Below are positions 33,116 to 42,026 of a DNA stretch of 64,000 nt, piece by piece. The notes beneath the pieces were generated by a model. That model did no database searches, was not told the origin of the DNA, and saw only the letters and a program-made list of their open reading frames with translations. The stretch is from assembly GCF_004331485.1 (NCBI RefSeq), contig NZ_SJKD01000014.1:1-64000 (forward strand), in the 5' to 3' direction. This stretch comes from Kribbella capetownensis. Lineage in GTDB: Bacteria > Actinomycetota > Actinomycetes > Propionibacteriales > Kribbellaceae. The position numbers and the translations under genes were made by a program. Position 1 is the stretch's first letter, and every line of letters begins with the position of its first letter.

Positions 33116-34738
33116 ATGCCAGTCAGCAGAAGAAGATTCCTCGGCGGTGGTCTGGCCGCCGCCGCTGTCGCGGTCACCGGTACGCCGCTGCTGGCGGGGT
33201 GCGCGTCGGACAAGAAGGGCACCGCGGCCGCCAACCTGGCGGTGAAGCTGCCGACCTACACCAGGTACGGCGAGATCAAGCCGGACCTGCCCGGCACCGA
33301 CGTCGTCCTGGACGGCTTCCTGAAGTACCCGGCCAACCCGATCAAGGCGATCAGCGAGGCGCCGGGTGACGGCAAGCCGATCACGTTCCTGACCAACATC
33401 CCGGGCGCGATCCCGCCGTCGGTGGACAAGAACCAGTTCTGGCAGAAGCTGAACGAACGGCTCGGGTCCGAACTGCAGATCAGCATGGCGTCCAACGACG
33501 AGTACAAGGACAAGTTCGCGACCCGGATCGCCGGCGGGGACCTGCCCGACATCATCAACATCCCGGTCGACACCGTGCAGATCCCAGGCCTGGTGAAGGC
33601 CAAGTGCATGGATCTGACCGAACAGTTGTCCGGGGATGCGGTCAGCAAGTACCCGTTCCTGGCCAACATCCCGACGGAGTACTGGAAGGGTTGCGTCTTC
33701 AACGGCGCCATCTACGGCGTCCCGGTGCCGCGCGGCATGTCGCGGACCTCACTGCCGCTGTACCGCGCGGACCTGCTCGCCGCCAAGGGGATCAAGGATC
33801 CGGCGCCGAAGACCTTCCAGGAGTTCTTCGACCTGGCCAAGGAGCTGACCGCGGCCAAGCAGAACAAGTGGGCCTGGACCCGGGTGCCACTGTCGACGAT
33901 CCGGCAGATGCTCTCGATCCCGAACGTCTGGAAGGAGGACGGCGGCAAGTTCACCTCGATGTACGAGCACGAGGCACAACTCGACGCGCTCGAGGCCGGC
34001 CGCAAGATGGTCGCCGCCGGCGTGGTCAACCCGGACGCGTTCAACGACAAGGCCAGCGCCCGCAAGCAGTGGTTCAACGGCGGCATCGCCGCGTTCGACT
34101 ACGACAGCTTCGTCGCCTGGAACCAGTACTACTCCGACAACACCGCCGGGCCGGCGTTCTCGGTGAACATGCTCGACGTCCCCGGCTTCGACGGCGGCGC
34201 GGGAGCGCCCTGGATGGGTGCGGCACTGAACAACGTCACGTCGTTCAGCAAGAACAGCAAGCACTCGGCCGACACCCTGCTGAAGATCGCGAACTGGATG
34301 GCCGCGCCGTTCGGCACCGAGGAGTACCTGTTCCGCAAGTACGGCATCGCCGGCCGGCACTACACCTTGCAGGGCACAGACCCGGTGCCGACGAAGGTCG
34401 GCGTGGTCGAGACCGGCATCGGCGTGCAGTACATCAGCGACTCCGCCCTGGCGCTGTACTGGGCCGGCAAGCCCGACGTTCCGCAGAACCAGCACACGAT
34501 CCAGACGAAGGTCGCGCCGCGGCTCACGTACGACGCGTCGTACGGGCTGTACTCCGACACCCAGTCGAAGAAGCAGACGCAGCTCTCGAAGACGATGCTC
34601 GACCTGGAGAACCAGATCGTGCAGGGCAAGAAGCCGGTGTCGGACTGGACGGCGGCGGTCCAGACCTGGCGGTCCTCCGGCGGCGACACGATGCGCACCG
34701 AACTCGAGCAGGCCCACACCGAGGCGGCAGGCAAGTAG
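33116..34738 (+). CDS. Extracellular solute-binding lipoprotein
   Basis: A 540-residue binding protein of the large LplA/YtcQ type. The N-terminus has both a twin-arginine motif (SRRRFLGGG) and a lipobox (LLAGC, Cys about 28), so it is likely a Tat-exported lipoprotein. Size and sequence type (WKEDGGKFTSMYEHEAQLDAL) match binding proteins for oligosaccharides with LplB/YtcP permeases. GGAAGTGAGG precedes the ATG. First gene of a three-gene operon; ligand inferred as sialylated or related glycans from the divergent sialidase. Confidence 0.87.
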   Translation: MPVSRRRFLGGGLAAAAVAVTGTPLLAGCASDKKGTAAANLAVKLPTYTRYGEIKPDLPGTDVVLDGFLKYPANPIKAISEAPGDGKPITFLTNIPGAIPPSVDKNQFWQKLNERLGSELQISMASNDEYKDKFATRIAGGDLPDIINIPVDTVQIPGLVKAKCMDLTEQLSGDAVSKYPFLANIPTEYWKGCVFNGAIYGVPVPRGMSRTSLPLYRADLLAAKGIKDPAPKTFQEFFDLAKELTAAKQNKWAWTRVPLSTIRQMLSIPNVWKEDGGKFTSMYEHEAQLDALEAGRKMVAAGVVNPDAFNDKASARKQWFNGGIAAFDYDSFVAWNQYYSDNTAGPAFSVNMLDVPGFDGGAGAPWMGAALNNVTSFSKNSKHSADTLLKIANWMAAPFGTEEYLFRKYGIAGRHYTLQGTDPVPTKVGVVETGIGVQYISDSALALYWAGKPDVPQNQHTIQTKVAPRLTYDASYGLYSDTQSKKQTQLSKTMLDLENQIVQGKKPVSDWTAAVQTWRSSGGDTMRTELEQAHTEAAGK

Positions 34739-35680
34739 ATGCTCCAGCGCTCCGCACCGCGATCGCAACAGCTCAGCTTGGGGCGCCGTCTGCTCCGGGA
34801 CCGGGTGCTGTTGCTGTTCGCGCTGCCCGGGATCGGGCTGATCATCGCGTTCCACTACGTGCCGCTGCTCGGCAACGTGATCGCGTTCAAGGACTACCAG
34901 CCGTTCCTCGGCATCGGTGGCAGCGACTGGTCCGGCTGGGCGAACTTCGCGGTGATCTTCAACGGCGACCCGGCCTTCCTGCGGGCGCTGAAGAACACGC
35001 TGATCCTGACCTGCCTGCAGTCGGTCTTCGTCTTCCCGGCACCGATCCTGCTCGCGCTGCTGCTCAACTCGCTGTTCTCCGAGCGGATCAAGCGGATCGC
35101 GCAGAGCATTCTCTATCTGCCGCACTTCATGTCCTGGGTGATCGTGGTCGCGCTGTTCCAGCAGATGCTCGGTGGCAGCGGGTTACTGAACAACTACCTG
35201 CGCTCACACGATCTGGGCACGCTCGACATCATCGGGAACTCGGAGTTGTTCCACGTCCTGCTGACCTCGCAGATCATCTGGAAGGACACCGGCTGGGCGA
35301 CGATCCTGTTCCTGGCCGCGCTGTCCCAGATCGACTCGCAGCTGTACGAGGCGGCCAGCGTGGACGGCGCGAGCCGGATGAAACAGATGTGGCACGTCAC
35401 GCTGCCGGGGCTGCGCGGGATCATCATCCTGCTGTTCATCCTGCGGCTCGGTGACTCGCTGACGGTGGGCTTCGAGCAGATCATCCTGCAGCAGCAAGCG
35501 GTCGGCCGGGACGTCAGTGAGGTGCTCGACACCTACGTCTACAACAACGGCGTACTCGGAGGTGCTTGGGGCGTGGCGGCCGCGGTCGGGCTGGTCAAGG
35601 GCCTGGTCGGCGTCGCCCTGGTGCTGGCCGCGAACAAGGTGGCCCACATCTTCGGGGAGCAGGGGGTGTACAGCCGATGA
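34739..35680 (+). CDS. Sugar ABC transporter permease (LplB-like)
   Basis: A 313-residue permease with six helices. It has the early LFALPGIGLIIAFHYVPLLGNVIAFKDY signature split across helix 1 and loop (LplB type), and the cytoplasmic EAA loop EAASVDGASRMKQMWHVTLP that contacts the ATPase. Its ATG directly follows the binding-protein stop codon (zero spacer), so translation is coupled. Confidence 0.88.
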   Translation: MLQRSAPRSQQLSLGRRLLRDRVLLLFALPGIGLIIAFHYVPLLGNVIAFKDYQPFLGIGGSDWSGWANFAVIFNGDPAFLRALKNTLILTCLQSVFVFPAPILLALLLNSLFSERIKRIAQSILYLPHFMSWVIVVALFQQMLGGSGLLNNYLRSHDLGTLDIIGNSELFHVLLTSQIIWKDTGWATILFLAALSQIDSQLYEAASVDGASRMKQMWHVTLPGLRGIIILLFILRLGDSLTVGFEQIILQQQAVGRDVSEVLDTYVYNNGVLGGAWGVAAAVGLVKGLVGVALVLAANKVAHIFGEQGVYSR

Positions 35681-36594
35681 CGCAGACGATTGTTGCGCGA
35701 AGCCGCGCGCCCCGGAAGATCGTGCAGGGCGTGCCGATGGCGTCCTGGCCGATGCGGGTGTTCAAGGGCCTGGTCCTGCTGGTGTTCTGCGCGGTGGTGA
35801 TCATCCCGTTCGTCGGGGTGATCTCGACCAGCGTCGCGCCGAACAAACAGATCAACGAGTCCGGTGGTCTGGTGCTGTTCCCCGACTCGGTCAACTTCGG
35901 CGCCTACGAGTCGCTGTTCGCCGGTGGCGTGGTGACCCAGGCGCTGTTCATCAGCATCTTCGTCACCGTGGTCGGCACGCTGCTCAGCCTGACCGTGTCG
36001 TGTCTGCTCGCCTACGCGTTGTCCCGGCCGGGGTTCGCGGCCGGGCGGCCGATCCTGCTGGTGGTCCTGTTCAGCATGCTCTTCTCCCCCGGCATCATCC
36101 CGACGTACCTCGTGGTCAAAGGCGCCGGACTACTGGACAGCATCTGGGCGCTGATCGTGCCGACGATGGTGAGCGCGTTCAACGTGATCGTGCTGCGTGC
36201 GTTCTTCATGAACCTGCCGAACGAGATCACCGAGAGCGCCCGGATCGACGGCGCGGGTGAACTGAAGACGTTCGTCCACATCGTGCTGCCGCTGTCCAAG
36301 GCGGTGCTGTCGGTGATCGGGCTGTTCTACGCGGTGGCGTACTGGAACGCGTTCTTCTCCGCACTGCTGTACCTGAACGACAGCAAGCTGTGGCCGTTGC
36401 AACTGGTGCTGCGGACGTACGTCATCAACGACACCCAACTGGGTAGTGCGGAACTCGGCACCGAACTGCTCCCACCGCAGGCGTCGATCCAGATGGCGAT
36501 CCTGGTCGTCTCGATCGTGCCGATCCTGATCATCTACCCGTTCCTGCAGCGGCACTTCGCCAAGGGCGTGCTCACTGGCGCCGTGAAGGGATGA
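35677..36594 (+). CDS. Sugar ABC transporter permease (YtcP/AraQ-like)
   Basis: A 305-residue permease with six helices and EAA loop ITESARIDGAGELKTFVHIVLP. The ATG overlaps the previous stop (ATGA). No ATP-binding subunit is encoded nearby; transporters of this type in actinobacteria usually borrow a shared MsiK-like ATPase encoded elsewhere. Confidence 0.88.
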   Translation: MTQTIVARSRAPRKIVQGVPMASWPMRVFKGLVLLVFCAVVIIPFVGVISTSVAPNKQINESGGLVLFPDSVNFGAYESLFAGGVVTQALFISIFVTVVGTLLSLTVSCLLAYALSRPGFAAGRPILLVVLFSMLFSPGIIPTYLVVKGAGLLDSIWALIVPTMVSAFNVIVLRAFFMNLPNEITESARIDGAGELKTFVHIVLPLSKAVLSVIGLFYAVAYWNAFFSALLYLNDSKLWPLQLVLRTYVINDTQLGSAELGTELLPPQASIQMAILVVSIVPILIIYPFLQRHFAKGVLTGAVKG

Positions 36595-36603
36595 TCGCAA
36601 TGG

Positions 36604-36683
36604 CGTGACGGGTGCGTCACGAACGGTCGCCCTGAGCATGACCAGGGGTTGCCCAGGGCAACGCCAGGGTTGCGCCTGGGCAA
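36604..36683 (+). terminator. Two consecutive hairpins after the transporter operon
   Basis: First: CGTGACG / CGTCACG with a 4-base loop (36604-36621), beginning 10 bp after the stop. Second: ttgcccagg-gcaac / gttgc-g-cctgggcaa (36649-36683), a 14-bp stem with one bulged base and 6-base loop. Together they probably end the operon before the PAP2 gene; no T tract. Confidence 0.6.
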
Positions 36684-36716
36684 ATCCTGAGCAGACGGCA
36701 GGTACCGTCGACAGGT

Positions 36717-37514
36717 ATGGGGACGCAGGCGCTGGAGCGGGTGGGGCTGGGTGGGGAGAACGAGAACCGGCGATCGGGGACGGGGCCGGTCGTCTGGCGG
36801 GTGGTACGCGAAGCAGTCCTGCTGGCGACCTTGTTTCTCGTCTACAGCGCCGGACGCCAGATCGCGGCCAAACACACCGGCTCCGCGTTCGACCATGCGC
36901 ACGACGTACTCGCCATCCAGAGCTGGCTGCACCTGCCGAACGAGGCCTCGATCCAGCACGCGGCGCTGAAGCTTCCGGACCTGGTCGAGGGCGCGAATCT
37001 GTACTACGCGTCGGTGCATGCCCCACTGACGGCCGTCGTACTGCTCTGGCTGAGCATCTGGCGGCCGAAGGCGTATTCGCACGTTCGCTGGACGATCGTG
37101 GCACTGACCGGCCTGGCGCTGGTCGGTCACATCGTGTTCCCGCTGGCACCGCCGCGGATGATGCCCGGGTTCGTCGACACCGGGCTGGCGTTCGGTCAGT
37201 CCGTGTACGGCGTGGAGCGGTCCGGCGGGATGGCGAACCAGTTCGCCGCGATGCCGAGCCTGCATGTCGGGTGGGCCGCGCTGATCGCGCTCTCGATGAT
37301 CCTGATCACCCGGACGAAGTGGCGCTGGCTCTGGCTGGCGCACCCGATCATCACGTTCGCGGTGGTCGTGGTGACCGCGAACCACTACTGGATGGACGGC
37401 ATCGTCGTACTGCTCCTGCTCGCGGCCACGCTGCCGCTGCTGCTCCGCCCCGGCCTGCACGACGACATGCCTCGGACCCGTAATTCGGTTTCCCCGCGCC
37501 GGGTGCTCAAGTAA
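36717..37514 (+). CDS. PAP2-family membrane phosphatase
   Basis: A 265-residue protein with about six helices. The PAP2 catalytic motifs are visible as AMPSLHVGWA (C2) and ANHYWMDGIVV (C3), with the C1 lysine/arginine region weak. It belongs to the PAP2_3/inositolphosphotransferase-like group common in actinobacteria, acting on lipid phosphates or transferring phospho-headgroups. ATG at 36717; monocistronic by position between hairpins and helD. Confidence 0.83.
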   Translation: MGTQALERVGLGGENENRRSGTGPVVWRVVREAVLLATLFLVYSAGRQIAAKHTGSAFDHAHDVLAIQSWLHLPNEASIQHAALKLPDLVEGANLYYASVHAPLTAVVLLWLSIWRPKAYSHVRWTIVALTGLALVGHIVFPLAPPRMMPGFVDTGLAFGQSVYGVERSGGMANQFAAMPSLHVGWAALIALSMILITRTKWRWLWLAHPIITFAVVVVTANHYWMDGIVVLLLLAATLPLLLRPGLHDDMPRTRNSVSPRRVLK

Positions 37515-37553
37515 CGTAGCTGGGCTTCCCCACCCCTTTGCCGGAGGTTCCGC

Positions 37554-39578
37554 ATGCCCCCCGATTCGTCCGACACCCTCCAGGCCGAGAAGGACTATCT
37601 GAAGAGCTCGCGCGCCGCGCTCGCGGTGATGCGGGAGAAGACCGGCGCACTGGAGATCCACAGCGCGGACCGGGTCAACGAGGAGTTCCTGAAGGCCGCG
37701 ATCTGGCGGCGGATGAAGGAACTGGAGGACGACCCGGAGGTGCCGCTGTTCTTCGGCCGGCTGGACTACCTGGAGCCGACCGACGAGACGTTCCACATCG
37801 GCCGCCGGCATGTGAACGACGAGCTCGGCGAGCCGCTGGTGGTGGACTGGCGAGCGGACATCTCGGTGCCGTTCTACCGGGCCAGCAAGACCGAGCCGAT
37901 GGGGGTCGGCATCCGGCGGCGGTTCGGCTTCACGCACGGGGAGATGACCGCGTTCGAGGACGAGGATCTGACCTCCTCGGCGGCCGCCGAGCAGCACAGC
38001 AACATCCTGGACGCGGAGATCGAGCGTCCACGCTCCGGCCCGATGCGCGACATCGTGGCCACGATCCAGCCGGAGCAGGACGTGATCGTCCGCGCCGGCG
38101 TCGACGACACCATCTGCGTGCAGGGAGCGCCCGGGACCGGGAAGACCGCGGTCGGGCTGCACCGGGCGGCGTACCTGCTCTATGCGTACCGCGACCAGCT
38201 CAGCCGGTCCGGTGTGCTCGTGGTCGGACCGAACGCGAGCTTCCTGCGGTACATCGGCGACGTACTGCCCGCGCTGGGCGAGATCGAGGCGAAGCAGACC
38301 ACTGTCGAGGAGCTGGTCGGACGGGTGCGCGTGGCCGGGCCGGGTCCCGCGGCGGTCGACGTACTCAAGGGCGATGTGCGGATGGCCGAGGTGCTGCACC
38401 GGGCGGTGTGGTCGCAGGTGCAGCTGCCGAAGGAGGCGCTGGTCGTGCCGCGGGGCGCACACCGCTGGCGGGTGGTGACGTACCAGGCGGAGGAACTGGT
38501 CAACGAGCTCCGGACGCGCGGAGTCCGGTACGGCGCCGGGCGGGCGATGCTGCCACAGCGGCTGGCCCACGCCGTGCTCCTGCGGATGGAGGCGGCGGGC
38601 GACTCCCCGGACGACCGGGTGCAGGACGCGGTCGCGCGCAGCCGTCCGGTCAAGCAGTACGCCGAGGCACTCTGGCCGGCTGTGGACCCGGCGAAGCTGC
38701 TCTTCCGCCTCTTCACCGACCCGGCTCTGCTGGCCGAGCACGCCGACGGCATCCTGACCCAGGAAGAGCAGGAGCTGCTGCTCTGGGAGAAAGCGCCCCG
38801 CTCAGCCGGTGCGGCGAAGTGGTCGGTCGCGGACGCCACTCTGATCGACGAGGTCGCCGATCTGGTCGACCGGACGCCCTCACTCGGCCACGTGGTGCTG
38901 GACGAGGCGCAGGACCTGTCGGCGATGCAACTGCGCGCCGTCGGGCGCCGCTGCTCGACCGGCTCGATGACAGTCCTCGGAGACATCGCGCAGGGCACCA
39001 CTCCGTGGGCCACACCGTCTTGGGACGAGGCACTGAAGCACCTGGGCAAGTCCGGCGCCCACACCGAGGAGCTGACCGCCGGCTTCCGCGTCCCCGGTCA
39101 GGTGATCGAGTACGCCGCCCGCCTCCTCCCGTCGATCGCTCCGCACCTCACACCGCCGACCGCCGTACGACGTGCGCGCGGTGAGCTCACCATCACGCGA
39201 GTGCCGGACAGCCTCGCCGCAGCCATGGACACCGTCGGCGAAGTGTCGACCCGGCTCGGCTCGATCGGTCTGATCGTTCCGGACGCCCTGGTGCCGGCCA
39301 CCCGCAAGGCCCTGCTGGCCTTGCAGATCCCGTTCTCCGTGCTCGGCGACGAGGACGATGTCGACGCGCACCTCGACGTCGTACCCGCGTCGCTGGCCAA
39401 GGGTCTCGAGTTCGACCACGTCGTACTGGTCGAGCCGGCCGGCATCGTCGCAGGTGAGGCCGACGAGCGCACCGGTCTGCGCCGCCTCTACGTCTGCCTC
39501 ACCCGTGCGGTCACGTCGCTGGCCGTACTGCACAGCCAGGACATACCGCCGGTGCTAGAAACCGCGGGAGCCGCCTGA
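37554..39578 (+). CDS. helD: HelD-like UvrD-superfamily ATPase
   Basis: A 674-residue SF1 NTPase of the HelD type, which removes RNA polymerase from stalled complexes and recycles it. An N-terminal coiled coil (residues 1-60) precedes VVDWRADISVPFYRASKTEP, a family signature. Walker A is GAPGTGKTAVGLHRAAYLL, Walker B is VVLDEAQDLSAMQLR and the C-terminal motif is GLEFDHVVLVEP. It is slightly shorter than mycobacterial HelD (about 735), so the secondary-channel arms may be reduced. GGAGG at 9 bases before ATG. Ends in a 24-bp overlap with a converging gene. Confidence 0.85.
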   Translation: MPPDSSDTLQAEKDYLKSSRAALAVMREKTGALEIHSADRVNEEFLKAAIWRRMKELEDDPEVPLFFGRLDYLEPTDETFHIGRRHVNDELGEPLVVDWRADISVPFYRASKTEPMGVGIRRRFGFTHGEMTAFEDEDLTSSAAAEQHSNILDAEIERPRSGPMRDIVATIQPEQDVIVRAGVDDTICVQGAPGTGKTAVGLHRAAYLLYAYRDQLSRSGVLVVGPNASFLRYIGDVLPALGEIEAKQTTVEELVGRVRVAGPGPAAVDVLKGDVRMAEVLHRAVWSQVQLPKEALVVPRGAHRWRVVTYQAEELVNELRTRGVRYGAGRAMLPQRLAHAVLLRMEAAGDSPDDRVQDAVARSRPVKQYAEALWPAVDPAKLLFRLFTDPALLAEHADGILTQEEQELLLWEKAPRSAGAAKWSVADATLIDEVADLVDRTPSLGHVVLDEAQDLSAMQLRAVGRRCSTGSMTVLGDIAQGTTPWATPSWDEALKHLGKSGAHTEELTAGFRVPGQVIEYAARLLPSIAPHLTPPTAVRRARGELTITRVPDSLAAAMDTVGEVSTRLGSIGLIVPDALVPATRKALLALQIPFSVLGDEDDVDAHLDVVPASLAKGLEFDHVVLVEPAGIVAGEADERTGLRRLYVCLTRAVTSLAVLHSQDIPPVLETAGAA

Positions 39579-40973
39579 GCGTCGCGACGAACGTCGCGAG
39601 GACCCGCCACCGCTGGAGCGCGTGCGGGACGACCAGGAGCTGCGCCGACGACGACTACTGGAACCGCTGGACCAGCCGTCGCTGTCGGAAGAGCCCGAGG
39701 ACGCCGACCAGCTGCTGACCGAGCTCCCGACATCGGAGCTCCATCGACCCAGGCGTGCACCGGGCCGGCGAGAGTGCCAGCGAGCCCGCATCCGGTCCCT
39801 CGTCCGGCGAGCGTCGTCGTCGGGGAACCACCACTGGCGCTCGTCGCCCTGCGACCAGTAGCCGTCGATGTACGCCGACATCTTCTCGCCGACCATCCAG
39901 TACGGCCGCAGGTTGCCACTCCACTGCTCGACCATCCGGACCTGCGGCTCCTCCCCGGCCACGGCCCGCTCCTTGCAAGCCGCACAGACCTGGACCTCGC
40001 GGACCGCTCCGCGCTCCGGTTGCCACTCGACGGACGCCGTACTCGGACCGTGTCGCGGGTCGAAGAAGCAAGGCGGCGTCGGCTCCGGGATCGGCTCGCC
40101 TGCGCGCGCCGCGTCCAGACAAACCAGTCCGTACCGCGCAGAGCCCAGCAGCGTCGTCACCGCTTGGACATCGTCATCACCCTCGGCGGCGTCCAGCCGG
40201 TGCCGCGCCTTCTCGACCGCGTCGAGCACGTCCTTGGACAGCTTGGACTGCTGCGCGTCGGACGTGGTCGGCAGGTCGGACACCTGCTGCGACAGAGCGA
40301 TGATCTCCTCGTTCAGCAGCGGCTTGGTGAGCTCCAGGTGCTCCTTCTCGTCTTTGCGGCGAGCCCGGCGAGCCCCAAGTGCCGACAGACCCCACCAGAG
40401 CCCGGCCAGTCCGGCAGCTCCACCGGCGTACGGCGCAGCGTCGATGTAGAACGGCTTGTCGACCTGCTGAGCCCGCTCGATGAACTTGGCCAGCATGTCC
40501 TCGTAGTCCGGCGCGCAGCAGTCGACGGCCTGGTTCACCGCGTCTTCCACGTGGTACGTCGGCCCACGGTCAGCCCGCTGTACGGCGTGGAACCCGCGGC
40601 CGTCGGACTCCGACGACGCGTCCACCAGGACGGCGTACACACCCTCCACACCGACGCGGTCGTACAGCTGGTCCGCGATCTCCTCGCCCTCCCAGGCCAG
40701 GTTCACGGAGAAGCCGCTGTCCGAGGTGTTGATCTTCTCCGCCGGGATGACTGCGATCCGGATCGGTGCCACTGCGCTCTTGGCCGCTGCGTCGAGCTGC
40801 GAGACCTCGGCCGGCGACAGCTCTGTCACCTCCGGGTCGACCCAGATGCCGACGTCGCCGAGGTGACCGGCCACGGTGCTCATGTAGGCGTCGGGGTCCT
40901 CGGCCGCGTGCGCCGGCAGTGCGGGCAGGACCGAGGCCGCGACCAGCGCGAACGCTCCCAGCAGACGTTTCAT
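39555..40973 (-). CDS. Secreted-anchored protein with zinc-ribbon-like motif and Ser/Arg tail
   Basis: A 472-residue protein. It has a Sec signal (MKRLLGAFALVAASVLPALPAHA), an extracytoplasmic domain of about 160 residues resembling TPM-type domains (RIAVIPAEK..., GVEGVYAVLVDASS), one membrane helix near 190-205, and a cytoplasmic part containing CFFDPRHG and VCAACKERA (four-cysteine/His metal-site candidate). The last 75 residues are almost only Ser, Arg and Gly. It starts in a 4-bp overlap with the upstream paralogue. Function unknown. Confidence 0.75.
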   Translation of the reverse strand: MKRLLGAFALVAASVLPALPAHAAEDPDAYMSTVAGHLGDVGIWVDPEVTELSPAEVSQLDAAAKSAVAPIRIAVIPAEKINTSDSGFSVNLAWEGEEIADQLYDRVGVEGVYAVLVDASSESDGRGFHAVQRADRGPTYHVEDAVNQAVDCCAPDYEDMLAKFIERAQQVDKPFYIDAAPYAGGAAGLAGLWWGLSALGARRARRKDEKEHLELTKPLLNEEIIALSQQVSDLPTTSDAQQSKLSKDVLDAVEKARHRLDAAEGDDDVQAVTTLLGSARYGLVCLDAARAGEPIPEPTPPCFFDPRHGPSTASVEWQPERGAVREVQVCAACKERAVAGEEPQVRMVEQWSGNLRPYWMVGEKMSAYIDGYWSQGDERQWWFPDDDARRTRDRMRARWHSRRPGARLGRWSSDVGSSVSSWSASSGSSDSDGWSSGSSSRRRRSSWSSRTRSSGGGSSRRSSRRSGGSRGF

Positions 40974-41992
40974 CGTTCTCCTCCCGAGAGGCGGTTCCGG
41001 CAGGCGGCGCAGACCGGGACCTCACGGGACCGGCCACCGGGTGGCTTGTACATCCAGTCCGTCACGGAGATCCCGTGACCGGGGTCGAAGAAGCAGAGCG
41101 CTCGCCAGGGCGGCGCGATCTTCCCCGCGATCCGCGCCTGTGCACAGGCCAGCCGCCAGCGGCCGTACCCGACCGTGGCACGCACCCCGCGCAACTGTTC
41201 GTCGTCGGGCTTGCCGTCGACGACGCGGCCGGCGGCGGCGTACGCATCCATCGCAGCCTGCACGTCCGCCGTGGTCGCGGTCCCGTCTCCATGGCCATCC
41301 AGACGCACGTCCGCCGCATCCAGTTCCTCACCGAAGCGCGTGACGTCCTCGCGGGCCAGCCGTCTGCGCTCCTCCACCGTGTCCGCCTCGTCCGGCAGGA
41401 CGTCGTACGACGGGCGGTAGAGCGCAGGGCCCTCGTCCTTGCCCGGCCGGGACCTCCACCAGCGCAGCGCGAAGGCACCGGCGATCAGTACGACGAGGAC
41501 GATCACCAACGGCCAGAGCCAACCAGGCGGACCACTCGGCGCCTTGGGTGCGCCGAGCTGGTCCAGCACTCCGTTGAGCGTGCCGACCGGATCGGACCGG
41601 CTGTGCTTACCCAGCTCGTCGGTCAGGATGCTCGCGATCGGGGTGTCGACGCCGACCGCACTCCCCCAGGTGATCAGCCCGCCGAACACGATCACGTAGA
41701 TCCCGTCCGCGGACTGTTTGTCGACCACGGAGTCCAGGAAGGCCTGCGCCGAGTCCTGCTTGTCCCGCCGGCCGTCGTTCAGCGCCTCCGCCGGGAGTAC
41801 GGCGATCCGGATCGCCGGGCTCTGGTCCTTGATTCGCTCGGCCAGCTTCGCGGCCTCGTCGTCCGGGACCAGTGCGCGCTGCGACGAATCGACGTACACG
41901 GGTGACGTCCGCCAGCCTTCGACGACCGCCGCGGGGTCACTGGAGCCCGACACTGTGGACGTGAGCAGCAGGAGGGCGGCCAGAAAACGCAT
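40970..41992 (-). CDS. Paralogous membrane protein with CFFDPxHG/CxxC motif
   Basis: A 340-residue protein with the same plan as its downstream neighbour: signal peptide, TPM-like extracytoplasmic domain (IRIAVLPAEALND, GIYVIVFGG), one membrane helix at about 155-175 (WLWPLVIVLVVLIAGAFAL), and a cytoplasmic helical region ending in CFFDPGHGISV and VCAACRNRL. It lacks the Ser/Arg tail. The two genes overlap by 4 bp and are an operon produced by tandem duplication. Function unknown. Confidence 0.75.
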   Translation of the reverse strand: MRFLAALLLLTSTVSGSSDPAAVVEGWRTSPVYVDSSQRALVPDDEAAKLAERIKDQSPAIRIAVLPAEALNDGRRDKQDSAQAFLDSVVDKQSADGIYVIVFGGLITWGSAVGVDTPIASILTDELGKHSRSDPVGTLNGVLDQLGAPKAPSGPPGWLWPLVIVLVVLIAGAFALRWWRSRPGKDEGPALYRPSYDVLPDEADTVEERRRLAREDVTRFGEELDAADVRLDGHGDGTATTADVQAAMDAYAAAGRVVDGKPDDEQLRGVRATVGYGRWRLACAQARIAGKIAPPWRALCFFDPGHGISVTDWMYKPPGGRSREVPVCAACRNRLSGGER

Positions 41993-42026
41993 GGCCGCTA
42001 TCCTGCTCTATCCCGGGTGCGAACCG

